Shown piece by piece: positions 23,066-33,879 of a stretch of 64,000 nucleotides of DNA (position 1 is the first letter of the stretch; every line of letters starts with the position of its first letter). The notes under the pieces were generated by a model. It saw only the letters and a list, made by a program, of their open reading frames with translations. It made no database searches and had not been told where the DNA came from. Both the position numbers and the translations under genes were made by a program. Origin of the DNA: Gymnorhina tibicen (lineage: Eukaryota; Chordata; Aves; Passeriformes; Artamidae); contig VXAZ01003272.1 of assembly GCA_013399875.1 (NCBI GenBank), forward strand, positions 1,732,256-1,796,255, in the 5' to 3' direction.

Positions 23066-25130
23066 GGGCTGCGGATTCCGGAGGTGCCCCGTGGGCAGCG
23101 TTCCCAGCCCCGGCCGCACCCCAGGCTGCTCCCTTCCCCTCGGGAGAGGGAGCGGCGTCCCCTGTCCCAGAGCCATTCCAGCCTCCAAAAATCCCTGGGA
23201 GCCAGCAAGGAGCTGGACTGACAGTTTGTCAGTCGTTGCGCTGGGCAGAACGGGATTTTTCAGTCACGGTGATGCCCCGAGCACAGAAGGGAAATGTGGG
23301 GCAGGAGCTGAGCTGCTCTCACAGCCAGAGCTCCCCGGGGTGCGTTTTGGGAGATGGGAAGATTTGTGGTTTCCCCTGGCTGGAGATTAAGGCAGCGCCG
23401 GCGCCGAACTCATCTTCTGAATCAAGGAGGACAAATATTTTGCCACTGTGCTTAGAGACACTTTGATTATTGAGAAATCATTCTGGAAGGGCAATTAGTA
23501 AATTTTAAAATCAATTTGGTAAATAAGCCTCTGAAAGGAATCCATGACAAGCAGGAGGGAGGGAAGAATTGACTTTCAAATTACACACACACACACTTTA
23601 TTCATACCTAAATATCAAAGAGACTCTATGTACAAACAGAAGTAATCAGGAAACGTGTTTTGATCTTGCTGATGTACACAAAAAATGACAATTAATGTCC
23701 CCCTTTATGATATAAAGCTGGGGGTTTTTTACAGTTACATTACAGGGATGATTATAGTCAAGCTTAAGGCTAAAAATAATGAAAGACTATAAAAACTACA
23801 TTTTAACATTTAAAAATATCCAGGAAATTAACTGGAGAAGCGGGCAATGATCCAATTAATGGATTGCATTTATTAGATCAGGGGCAAATGGCCCAGCACA
23901 AAGCTCCAGCTCCAAAGGTGAGAGACCCTCACAGGTCTCAGGATGGGAACTGGGGCAGGAGGACAAAGCATCAGCTCCATCCAAAAGTCACTGGAGGGGG
24001 ATCCCAGTGGAAGGAAGTGGGGTTAAAACTTACCACAGAGGGGAATGGGATCAGTGGGAACAGCAGAGCCATCCAGAGTGGGAGTCACCGCCCTCTCAAG
24101 CAGCAAAGTCCAAGCTGCAGCCCGAGTTATGCCCTCAAGTCCTAAAGTTCAAGCTCAGGCAATTCCCAAAAAGCCTTGTCTGATGCTCCAGTGCCAAATC
24201 AAGGTGCTCCGTGGACACAGGACTGGGGAACTCTCAGGGGAGTGGTGCTGGAGTGATGGCCAGGCAGGAGCTTCTCCTCTCACTGCGGCGGAGCCGCTGC
24301 GCACACGGAGGTTCCAAAGCTTTTTGGGAGCCTTCCAGAAGTACGGGAGCTGCTCCAGGGTTCCTCAGCTGCCTCCTCGTTAGAGGGGCTGAGCAGATGG
24401 CCAAGCACAGCCTGACAGAGCCTGGCTTTCCCAGCCACACAAAGCCAGGAAGTACCTCCCCACTGCTGGAACAAACTTAAAAAAAATAGAAATAAAAAGG
24501 GAGAAACAGCAGTTCCTATGAGATGGGAAATAAATATACTTACCTGGAGGTCAAGAATGAAGAAATGGCTTTACCCTGATCCCTGCTGCTCCAGAGGAAG
24601 GATTCAGTTAGCCAAGTGCTGAATCTTGGAATCTTTCCTCTGGAAGATGAGCAAATCTGAGCCACGGGCACCCTCTGCTGGGGCACCCTCGGCTGCTGAG
24701 CAGCTCCACAGGGCTGGTGGAGGCCTCTGGGCCTGCAGCCTTTTCCTTTCAGCTTTAGAAAGGTAAAAAGGGCAAATTCAGCCCCCCAAATGCACCAGGT
24801 CTCAGCCCACGAGGCACCAGCTCAGGGTTCTCCTGTAGATTTGGGGAACACAGCCCTGTTTGCACGACAGATGGATTTGGGATTTGTCCTTTTCCTCAGG
24901 ACACGGCTCAGGGGACGTGTCCCCACCCCAGGCACCCTCCTCTCCATCACAGCCACGGAAGGGAGTCCTGGACACCTTTCAGGAGCTCCATGCTCTGTTC
25001 CCCATCGCAGGCAGCTGGAGTGTCCCCAGTGTCACCAGCCAGACCCTCCCAGGGACACACAAGGAGCACCCCCACACCCACAGACCAAGGTTTACAGACT
25101 TCATTTAGCTCAAAGGAAAGTCCTAATTAG
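23066..25130. other. Intergenic, nothing recognised
   Basis: Includes a (CA)n run at about 23585-23598 and an AT-rich block at 23440-23880. No coding gene or transposable element recognised. Confidence 0.45.
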
Positions 25131-25345
25131 TCACTCAGAGTGATTTACTTATTCATTTGGAAGGGGGGAGGGGGCAGACTGAGCGGAATTGTTTGAAATT
25201 ATCCCTAAAGGGCACTGTAAATTAAGTGTTAATGAGGAATCCTATGCAAAGGGCCACGGTAGCTAAATAAAATAATTAAGGTGCTAAGTGATAACATTCT
25301 TTTGGCTCTCAATAATTCAGCCAGCCGGGTTTTTCAACCAGGATA
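25131..25345. promoter_or_regulatory. Candidate conserved element with octamer-like site
   Basis: AT-rich, repeat-free, with ATGCAAAG (25244-25251, POU type), TAATTAAG (25273-25280) and GTAAATTAAGTGTTAATGAG. It lies just downstream of the MRM1 3' end. Function inferred only. Confidence 0.32.
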
Positions 25346-25534
25346 GTTGCAGATGAAGCCACTCCAATGCCATCAGCGGGACAGTGGTGCTGGGGGAGCT
25401 CAGCCTCCAGCAGGATCAGCCCAGCTTGGAAAAGAAACTTTCCCAGTAGGAAACGAGCTCTGGATCCCTCTTCCCACCTGAAGGACTAACCACACTCTGG
25501 ATTTATACGACACCAGATGGATTGATTTGAGTCT

Positions 25535-26040
25535 ACAGCCAATCTTTACAAAAGCTTTATTTCCACGGGCTGCATTTCCCCCCTGCTCCAGCTGCTTGCC
25601 AGCCCTTGGCAGGGCTGCACACCTGGTTTACAACCAAACCCAGAAAAACCAACTGCAGTGGTTCCCAAGCACAGGGGAAGGGCTCAGGGCTGCTCTCAGT
25701 GGCACCTTCACCCATAGCCCAAATTGTCCCCATGGTTCCAGTGATGCACAAAGTCCCCTGTGCCCAGCACGGAGCTGGCAGCCATCCCTGGGTGTTCTCC
25801 TGCCAAAACTGGCTGCTCCCAGACCTGTCTGCCTTCCCACAGCTGCTCCTCGTAGGTGTTACCTACGACATCAGGTGTCTGCCTTTGGTGCTAAGTCAGG
25901 GATCTGGTGGCTCCTGCAGCAGCTAAAATGCAGCTCAGGTCCCTGGGGCTTTCCCTGGAACTCACAGTGATGGTGGAGACCCTGGGAAGAGCATTTCCAT
26001 ATCCACACCGAGCAGCTTCCTCCACCAAACAAAGAGGATT
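25535..26040 (-). other. MRM1: MRM1 3' UTR (predicted)
   Basis: Between the TGA at 26041-26043 and an AATAAA on the minus strand at 25556-25561 lie about 480 bases with no other gene signal. The stretch after the hexamer is T/GT-rich on the minus strand (TCTGGTGTCG), as expected past a cleavage site. The exact 3' end is inferred. Confidence 0.6.
25556..25561 (-). terminator. MRM1: Poly(A) signal AATAAA, MRM1
   Basis: Canonical AATAAA on the minus strand, about 480 nt after the MRM1 stop codon. It is the first good hexamer in the correct strand and position. Confidence 0.6.
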
Positions 26041-26090
26041 TCAGTCTCCATGCCTCCATTTCTGGCTGCAGATGGAGTGCAGGAGGATGC
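26041..26090 (-). CDS. MRM1: MRM1 last coding exon
   Basis: 50 nt of coding sequence after the acceptor TTCCCTACAG. Two bases complete Gly, followed by [15 protein letters not shown] and TGA at 26043-26041. The intron before it is only 146 bp. The reading continues motif 3 exactly as in other vertebrate MRM1 proteins; the tail is then much shorter than in human. Confidence 0.93.
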
Positions 26091-29000
26091 CTGTAGGGAA
26101 AGTAAACACAAATAAATATGAAAGGATTATTATTTTTTTTTTAAACCACAAGAAAATCGTTCCATCGGCCTGCATGTCTGATTTCTAAACGCAGAAGTCG
26201 GGGGTTTGGTGCCTTGGTGCTCAGAACCGCTCTCACCTGCAGCCACAGAGACGTTGAGGGAGTCGATGCCGGGGTGCAGCGCCCTGCCGGGGGGGATGGC
26301 CAGCATCCGCTGGCACTGCAGCTGCGTCTCCAGGGAAAGGCCCTCCCCTTCACTGCCTGCAGGACACAGACACTGCTCAGCTCAGCCACAGCCCCGCCAC
26401 GTCCTCTGCCCCTCCTCGCTGCAGTTCTTGGCCGTGCTCTGTCTCTCTGACGCTCTCCCTAAGCTCAGCCAGCCCCACCAGCTCCCACACAGCAACTGAG
26501 CCACCGGAGGGGAGCCAGGCACCTTCCTCCCTTCCCTTCCCTTCCTCCCTGGATCTGTTCTCCAGTATCTGGTGTGTTTCTGAGGACTATCTGTGCAACA
26601 CAGCCGCACAAAGCACAGAGATCCCCCGTGGGAGCAGCCGCCGTGCCAGCAGAGAGCTCCCTGTGGCCACGGGACAAGGCAGGCAAGGGGCCACAGGCCA
26701 GCTCTGGTCCAGCAAATCCCACATCCCCATTGCCAGTGAGAGCTCCGGCCTTCCCAGCACACACACACACCACCCCCAGGGGCTGGGTACAACTTGTGCA
26801 TGCAGACAGTTTAACCAGAGGCTTCAATTGATTAGTTGTTAAACCATCCAGCAGCCCTGATATGTTTGGGCTGATACACTGGTGAAACAGAGTTGAAATC
26901 TATCCCAGGTCATTAGCAGTTGTTTGACTCGTGCTGTCACAAAGGGAAATGGAAAGGGAGAGGCTTTAAACAATCCTGTGTGCAGACAGGTGAAAATGCA
27001 GAGGGCCACGGACCTCCCAGCCTGCCTGGCTCCCCAAAGAATCCTTCCACGCTCCTTACTGAGAGCAGCACAGGAGCTGCAGGGATGGCCAGCTCATCCC
27101 AAACACCTCTGCAAACAGGCTCGGCCTGTGGCAGCCAAAGCTCCCCTCCAACAGCCGTGCCCTGACCCGGCTCAGCCCCACACCGGTCCTGGGATGGCAC
27201 TGCCAGGGCACACTGACCCCTCTGACCACACACGGATGGGAAGGTCATTATTATAGTTTTAGGCTGGAAGCTGAGACCCAGCCTCATGTTTTACTGGGCT
27301 GATCTCAGATGCACTTTGGGGAAGGAAGAGGATGCTTTGGGTAATGCATCCTGCATCACCCTCCCAGATGAAATCAGTCATGGCAAAAGCTCTTTGGCTG
27401 GGGTCAGCGAGCCTTCAGAAACCCCAAACCCCATCCTAACCAACCCTTTCCCCCTGCTGTAAGCCAGCAGTGCACTCAAGGCCTGGGGGAGCTATCCAAG
27501 GTCACAGGGTGACACCAGGAATCGAAGCCAGGCCTCCCATGGCCCTGCCTGTCTCCTCACCACTACTCCAGGGATGCTTAACAAACCCAGAAATAGTATC
27601 CTGGGAAAGTTTTACGCCTTACAGTCATACTTGCCTCCTGAGCCTCTCAAACCACGCTCCCACGGGACTCTCCAACTGGGACAGCAGCAATGGCTCCTGG
27701 AGAAATCCTCTCCTGTCCCTGATAAGGGTCTTACAATTCCCAATAAAGTCACCGATTTTGCCTCCAGCTTTTACAAAGCTTTTTATGGCCCTGGCTGCTT
27801 AAAATAATTAGGAGCCGTAAATTCAGGGCAAAAAGACCTGCACAGTGTGACACGAAGGAGGGAGTATTGACTGAATCAGACTAAATCCTGGTTTATACTG
27901 GTGAACAAAACACTTCCCTCTTCAGATCTTTAACTTCCACCCCTCAGCTTTGTCCCTCGCTGACAGAGCTCAAAGACCAGAGCTTGGTGAGATGACAAAA
28001 CACACTTACAATTAACACCACTCACAACTAGCACTTTCCAGTGCAGGAAATTCAGATCCAGCAGCAGGAAAATATGCAAAACGAGCATCTCCGTAATACC
28101 ACTGAATGCGTGAAGAGCCTTAAACCCCGAGCTAAAGACTGAAGGTCTAAGAAGAACAAATTACCCAGAAACTCTTCTTACTCAGCCATCTAAGTGCTCC
28201 CAATCTGTTCCTGTGCAGCAGGCTCCCAGTCTGAGGCTGTCTGTCACCTCCAGCAATGACTCCAGTGCAGACAACATTAAGCTGGACTGTCCAAATCACT
28301 CTCTGCCAAGCCAGCGAGGATGCCAGGAGGGGGAATTGGAGGCTGCAAATGCTTAACTTACAAGACAATCTGTGTGGTGCCAGGGAGCTCAATCCCAGGC
28401 TGAATTATCTCTGCTGCTGCCTGCAGCTGCAGGAATGCTCCATATTCAGATCCAGGACGTTTCTCCCAACAAGCCCAGCATCAGACGAGTGTAATGTTCA
28501 ATTTTCTTTTCAGCCAAGAGTTAGTGCTCAGCAGAGAGTTGAAATCATTACTGCTGCAAGGTCCGGGAGCTCTCCTCATGCATCTACCAATCAGCCTCCA
28601 ATCTCCCCTGACAAAAGGATATTTGGACTTTTTCCTGGAGAAATCTCTCATAACTCAAGGTAACGACACCGCTGCCACTTCCAGCCCCTGCCTCTCTGCG
28701 GGTGCTGTCGCCGTTTGTGGGATGCATTTCTTTGTGGGCCATCAGCAGCGCTGCAGCCTCCCCGCTCCCCTCGGAATACAGCTCCACACATCTTGTAGAG
28801 ATGCCAGATTTGCAGCGTTGTCTTGTCAGTGTTTCCAGGAGTTCAATAAACATTTTAATTAAAGGAATGTCCTCCGAGCCAAGCCAGCCCCAGCACGGGG
28901 CAGGATTACAGCCCCTCCCTGGCCCATGGCCAGCAGGACTCTGCTTCCAAGCGCAAAAGCTCAGGCCAGCTCCTGTGCCAGGTGACACGGAGTGGGGGGC

Positions 29001-32000
29001 ACGGCATGGCCACAGCCAGGTGCCTGGAGCTGCATTCCTGGGGGAATTTCTTTCTCCAGCTGCCACTCCCCTTCCCTTCACCTTCTGAGAGGCTGCACAA
29101 GCCCAAACTGTGCCTACAAAAGGTGAGAGAGTGGGCAGAATTCCCTGCAGGAATTCTGCAGTTCAGGTGCTCAGGGAAGTGGCAGCCACTGCTCCAACAG
29201 GGAGGAGATTCCTCTGCTCCACAGCCAGCACCTCCTGCCTTCTCCCAGGCGTGCCCTGACTGCTCTCAGGGCTGGCCACAAAGCCCAGCTTTGCATCCCA
29301 TCCCCAGCAACAGCCCCTCGTGGTTCTTCCCAGAGCTGGGCACGAGACATTCCTGGTTTTTAAGGGGAGATGTGGCACAGCTCCCCCTGGGCAGCTCTGT
29401 GCAGGAAGAGCAAACACCTCTGGGGCTCAGCACCACAGGAAATCCAGATCTGGGGGTCCAGCACAGGATCAGAACACAGAACACAAGGCAAACACCACAC
29501 TGTGGCTGCCCTGGCACCAGAACTGCCACCCAGACCCTCCCCAACTGCTGAACTCCCTGTGCACCCACAAACTGCTCCCACTGGGAGCCCCCCCTGTTCC
29601 TCTCGGTCCCTGCTTCATTCACAGCCAGCTCATGCCATGATTCCCTCCCCGCTTTTCTTTTCCAGGCCTGGAACAAGCCCTGGAGCGAAGCATCCCCCTG
29701 ATGCCCCTCATGCCTGCCCAGCCCCAGCTCTGGAAAGGGAAATACCTATCACTACAACCACGGGTTTGTCCCACCGGAATTCCGAGCAGCTGATGACAGG
29801 AACACCTTCCACATCCCTGGGCCTGCTCACTGTTCCCACCACTTCCCAGCCTTCGGCACTTTTAGCCTAGGAAAGGAAAGGAAATGAAGAATTGCCAGCT
29901 TTTCAAGCTTAAAAAGAAAATAAGCCGTGTATGCAAACACTTTTTATTTTTTTACATTTTCAGTTAAGCTGACTGGGGGGGTTTTTTTGGCATCCCTTAA
30001 ATTTTTACCACCAAAGTCCTCCCACTACCAGCACACAAACATTGATTTAAGAAACAAACAAACGAGTAAAAAATAATAATAAAAAAAAAAGTAATTTTCC
30101 TCTTGGCATTTATTCCAGTTCAGTAAGCAAATAAACATCAACTGAAAAGCTTTTTTTTTTTTTTGCCCATGCAACAGTTCTAGGAAGGTATTTTTGACAG
30201 GAAAGCACACAAACCAGGAATGTTAAACAAATCAGCATAAGGTAATGCACAGGGCAAGGCAGTGGAAGGTCCCAAGTGCAGGCTCAGCCACCAGAACCCC
30301 ACGGTGACGTCTGCAAACATCAGGTGCCAAAATTCAGTTCCCACACAAGGCAGGGCACCCAACACTCCCAGCCACAGAACCAGACCCCCCTCCTGCACCG
30401 TGGCAAAAAGAGCCTTAATTATTCGTCTTGGAAATCCATTTCACCACTGAAAAGAGCTGCTGCTTCTTGCCAGCTTCATTTCCCTGTAAACTGGCTCATG
30501 AAGTTATATCAAATTTACACCAGCCAGGCGAGTCCAGGTCCAATTAAATGAACTGCTGCTGTGGCTCTAATTGTTAATAACTCAAGCTTTACAGTAACAA
30601 AATAATCCTTCCAGATATTAATTAAATATCAGTGTATTTTGGGTGTGTTTCATTTCACCATCACCCAGACCTCCAGCTGCCACACACCTCTTCCCAGTTT
30701 AAATCCCATTTTTCCGTGTGCATTCCCTTTCCTTTCCCAGCTCGTCCTGCAAAGGGCCCTCTCTCACCTCCCTGCACAGGTAAAAAGATTCTCAGCAGCT
30801 CCCCCCAGCTCTGGTTCCTCCTCTTTCCCTGCTCCAAAGGCTGCCCAATGCTGCCATCGTGTGCCTGGGCCCCGGGATGCTGCTCTGCCACGCATCCCGA
30901 GGACAACGGAGAAAAACCCCGGCCTTCCAAGAGCAGCAGGATCATCCCGCCACCAGCAGCTTCCAGAAAAAACAGCCACCCTCTCTCCCAGCCCGATGGG
31001 ATGGGGCTGTGTGCCCATCACTGGTGGTCCCACAGCACAGACACTGCAAGTAACTCAGGGCTTTTCCTGTGCCTGCTCTCTGTGTAATACCTGCAGTGTC
31101 TGAGTTTTCCTGAAGAAAGGAAAAGAGTAAAGTGGGTTGCTGTACCTTCAAAAAGCCCTGGAGATCATCTGTGCCGTACACATCGAACACCTCCACAGCT
31201 CCAGCGCTGGCTTTGCTCACTACGGGAGTCAAGGGGCAGCTGCAAGGGGAAAAGAATGGGAAGGTGTCATACAAGAGGAAATCCAGGCGAATTTTTGTTT
31301 CTGTACTTCCTTCTCTTGCCTCTGCAGCGCTCCTCCAGATCCCGCTCGCTTTACTAGGATGTGCTTTCCTACGGAGAACAAGAAGGCTCGGGAATTAACC
31401 CGGGCAATGGGTCACAGGTGGGACAACTGAAACACAAAATGGGTTAAAAGGAGCAGAGTCCAGGGGAGAGCCTGGAACCCCACATCCCAAATCCCCAGAT
31501 CAGCTGCTGAGCGATGCAGGCTGGAAGGCAAGCGATGCAGGGAAGGCAAGAGGCGCCGGGGGAGCCCGTACCTGTTCCCGATGCTCGCCACCACTCTCTG
31601 CACCCCCAGGAAGTACGCGGAGCGCAGCAGGGCCCCCAGGTTCATGGGGTCCTGGATGTGCTCCAGCGCCAGCCACAGCAGCTGCCGGCTCCCGCTCTCT
31701 CCATCCCCCAGCTGCGGCTCCTCAGCGTCCCGCAGGCTCTTGAACGGGAGCGGGGCGGCCTCCAGACACACGCCCTGGTGGGGCCGGCCCCGGCTCAGCG
31801 CGTCCAGCTCCCGGCCCGGGACGTGCAGCACCGGGACCCCGCGGGCCGCGGCCTGCAGGGCCATCTCTGCCCTCAGGGGCCGCCCGGGGCCGCCGCTCTG
31901 CTTGAGGAACAGCCTGAACGGGGCCCTCCGCGCCCGGGCCAGCGCCAGCCAGCACGGCGCGACCCCGAACAGGATCTCGGAGCCTTTAGTCCTGTCCAGG

Positions 32001-32103
32001 GACAGCGGCTTTGGCTTTCGCTCCGGCCCCTTCCCCTTCCCGGCCCGGGGCGAGTCCTGCTGCGCCCGCCACAGCTCCCGGCCGGTCCGCGACACCCGCC
32101 CGG
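26041..32103 (-). CDS. MRM1: MRM1: mitochondrial rRNA 2'-O-ribose methyltransferase 1 (split gene, incomplete)
   Basis: Family knowledge: MRM1 is a SPOUT/TrmH-type, SAM-dependent enzyme that 2'-O-methylates a guanosine of the mitochondrial 16S rRNA in the matrix, as part of mitoribosome assembly. Seen here: four exons (31572-32103, 31146-31239, 26237-26356, 26041-26090) with good GT/AG sites and compatible phases. SPOUT motif 1 is in exon 1 ([19 protein letters not shown]), [17 protein letters not shown] is in the second exon, and motif 3 ([18 protein letters not shown]) spans the last two. The C-terminus is short (KWRHGD, then TGA), without the longer tail of the human protein. Two parts are missing. 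The N-terminus with the start codon and mitochondrial presequence is lost in the N run at 32104-32452. The exon expected between 26357 and 31145, which carries motif 2 (G-N-E-G type), was not found. Phases fit one missing exon running from phase 0 to phase 1. Identity is very secure; intactness is not. Confidence 0.95.
26237..26356 (-). CDS. MRM1: MRM1 penultimate exon (SPOUT motif 3)
   Basis: 120 nt. The acceptor is GTCCTGCAG|GCAGTG and the donor GCTGCAG|GTGAGA. It begins with two bases completing a Gly codon, reads [20 protein letters not shown] and then [19 protein letters not shown], and ends with one base (G). The [10 protein letters not shown] segment is the cofactor-binding knot motif 3 of TrmH-like methyltransferases. 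Its start phase requires the preceding exon to end in a GNE-G type sequence. Confidence 0.95.
26357..31145 (-). other. MRM1: MRM1 large intron(s); expected middle exon not found
   Basis: 4.8 kb between the exon ending DDLQGFLK and the exon starting SEGEGLS. Other vertebrates have one exon of about 140 nt here, carrying SPOUT motif 2. I searched the minus strand by eye for a Leu/Ile-Gly-Asn-Glu-Gly coding pattern followed by GT and saw none that holds. The stretch has one MIR remnant (27461-27573), a short CA run near 26761 and T-rich runs near 30060-30165; otherwise nothing recognisable. Confidence 0.6.
27461..27573 (-). repeat. MIR/CORE-SINE head fragment
   Basis: Read on the minus strand, the segment starts like a tRNA-derived SINE head (GGAGTAGTGGTGAGGAGAC, then a B-box-like GGCTTCGATTCC) and continues with TGTGACCTTGG, as in the MIR consensus. 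It is ancient and diverged, lies inside the large MRM1 intron, and is too degraded to be a tRNA gene. Confidence 0.65.
31146..31239 (-). CDS. MRM1: MRM1 exon 2
   Basis: 94 nt. The acceptor is CCCTTGCAG|CTGCCC and the donor GAAG|GTACAG. The first base completes the Ser codon from exon 1, then 31 codons begin [18 protein letters not shown] and end DDLQGFLK in phase 0. The match to vertebrate MRM1 after the SPOUT motif 1 region is clear. Confidence 0.95.
31572..32103 (-). CDS. MRM1: MRM1 exon 1 (5' end lost in gap)
   Basis: The open frame runs from the gap edge to the donor CAG|GTACGG at 31571-31570 and ends two bases into a codon (AG, completed by C to make Ser). It encodes the N-terminal substrate-binding region ([17 protein letters not shown], then [11 protein letters not shown]) and ends with SPOUT motif 1. 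The exon is very GC-rich and part of the promoter CpG island. The upstream frame stays open across the Ns to an ATG at 32608, but the residues there do not look like an MRM1 N-terminus, so the true start is probably inside the gap. Confidence 0.93.
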
Positions 32104-32452
32104 NNNNNNNNNNNNNNNNNNNNNNNNNNNNNNNNNNNNNNNNNNNNNNNNNNNNNNNNNNNNNNNNNNNNNNNNNNNNNNNNNNNNNNNNNNNNNNNNN
32201 NNNNNNNNNNNNNNNNNNNNNNNNNNNNNNNNNNNNNNNNNNNNNNNNNNNNNNNNNNNNNNNNNNNNNNNNNNNNNNNNNNNNNNNNNNNNNNNNNNNN
32301 NNNNNNNNNNNNNNNNNNNNNNNNNNNNNNNNNNNNNNNNNNNNNNNNNNNNNNNNNNNNNNNNNNNNNNNNNNNNNNNNNNNNNNNNNNNNNNNNNNNN
32401 NNNNNNNNNNNNNNNNNNNNNNNNNNNNNNNNNNNNNNNNNNNNNNNNNNNN
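32104..32452. other. Assembly gap, 349 N, over MRM1 5' end
   Basis: The run of Ns replaces the most GC-rich part of the MRM1 CpG island, including the start codon and N-terminal targeting sequence. Its length may be an estimate. Confidence 0.95.
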
Positions 32453-32720
32453 AGCATCCCAGAGCCCCCGGACAGAGCCCCGGGCACCGGGAGCCGTCGG
32501 GAACGGGAACGGGGCATCCCAGAAAGCCCGCAGAGCCCCGAGGGACGAGCAGAGAAGCTCCGGCTCCAGCAGGGTCACCCCGGGCAGGGCGGGGGGTGCC
32601 TGAAACAATAGGTGTGACCCCTGCCCTGCCGCACACCTGGTAATTAACAGCGCCCTAATTAACAGCGCCCTAATTAACCGCGAAACGGCTCTAACCGTGT
32701 GTCCTCACGGCCTTTCTCAA
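32453..32720 (-). promoter_or_regulatory. MRM1: MRM1 upstream region / promoter
   Basis: GC-rich sequence just upstream of the MRM1 5' gap, between MRM1 and the predicted DHRS11 3' end. At 32641-32678 it contains three consecutive copies of a 15-bp unit beginning TAATTAAC, each with a perfect homeodomain-type TAATTA core. No TATA box was seen. The transcription start is unknown because of the gap. Confidence 0.45.
32641..32680. repeat. 15-bp tandem repeat with TAATTA cores
   Basis: Units start at 32641, 32656 and 32671. The first two are identical (TAATTAACAGCGCCC); the third diverges after TAATTAAC. Confidence 0.85.
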
Positions 32721-33337
32721 CGCTGGGAACACAAGGAACGGACCGGCCCTGGCCTAGCCTGGGTGTGTTTATCATTAACAAAAAGTGAGGGTTTGAACAG
32801 TGTTTGACCCCCCCCCAGGAGCGGGGATTTCTCCGGGATCACCGTTCCCAAAGGATCTCCAGTAAAATCCTGGTTTTCCCGCTGGTTACCAACTGGTTCC
32901 GTGGTTCCTCTTCCCGAAAAATGAGAGCTGAGTCTCTCCATATACACATACAAAATCTGTCTGGCTTCGAGGTAAGCCCGAGAGACTGAGAGAGTTCAAT
33001 ATCCAAGCCGGAGAGCCGATTCCTGACCCAGTCTGGGGGTTTTTTTCCCCCATTCCGGATCCCAGGCTCATCCCTGGCAGTTTTCCAAACCCTTTTCCCC
33101 ACGCTCCCAGCTGTGGTGTGGCTTTATTTGAACCGGGACACATGAGCCCGACCTGCACCGGTTATTCCCGAGACAACTGGATGCTGTCCAGCTCCGGAAA
33201 GAAATCCTGTTTTTCCTCATAAAGACCCCAAACTGAAAGATTCTGTTTGGATCGTTCCCCAAACACAGGTTTGGCTGCGGACAGCAAAACAAAAAACAAC
33301 ACAACGCACCACAAAAGGACCACAGTGTGCCTCTCTT

Positions 33338-33350
33338 TTTATTCTTTATT
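33338..33350 (-). terminator. DHRS11: Tandem AATAAA poly(A) signals, DHRS11
   Basis: Two AATAAA hexamers on the minus strand (33345-33350 and 33338-33343), followed downstream by a GT-rich element at about 33276-33332. This is a textbook arrangement, although the distance from the stop codon is long. Confidence 0.55.
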
Positions 33351-33879
33351 TTACAGTTCACAATTAGAAACCTACTGATAAATTACACAGTTCACTGATC
33401 CTCGCGTCTGGGGGGGTTTCACTGCCCCGGAGTCGTGTCCCACCTCATCCCAGGAAGGTGGCAGGAGGTGCCACCAAGGCCACCCGAGGCCACGGAACCC
33501 GCAAGGAGCCCTCCACGGGCGCCCTGCACGGGCGAAGCAGCAAGGATGACCCCCGAAAACCACACTTCGAATGGAAAAATATACTGCACGTCATTGCAAG
33601 GTTACTTTAGAGACTTACAAATGTTCTCGGGGGGTGAAAAAAAAAAACACCCAACTTCCAGGGCTGCAGGGCAGCCAGGTTGTATTTGCAGGGAGCAACC
33701 ACCCGGACAAACCCTTTGTCAAGGTTCTGCATCTTGAGCAATTCTCTCCAAATCCTCCTTTCACGCAGCAGGGAGATGTAAAGCCCCTCCTCAGCCACAC
33801 ATTTCAACATCTGCTGAACTTTGCACACAGTTGCTGCCACAGTTCAGTGTTTCACCACTGCTGCCCACAGCCCTGCTCA

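Noticed and set aside
1..25500. LHX1 or another coding gene in the left part
   Set aside because: No LIM or homeodomain coding sequence or other recognisable exon seen on either strand.
26700..26760. Possible MRM1 motif-2 exon on the minus strand (reads LTGNGDVG)
   Set aside because: Lacks the Glu of the motif, has no donor in the right phase and no MRM1-like upstream residues.
27461..27573. tRNA gene
   Set aside because: A- and B-box-like sequence belongs to a MIR SINE head; no cloverleaf arms or terminator.
30440..30500. Possible MRM1 motif-2 exon on the minus strand (reads QGNEA)
   Set aside because: No GT donor follows in the required phase, stops lie just upstream, and the preceding residues do not fit.
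31514..32611. Long plus-strand frames opposite MRM1 exon 1
   Set aside because: Shadow frames of a GC-rich coding exon extended through Ns.
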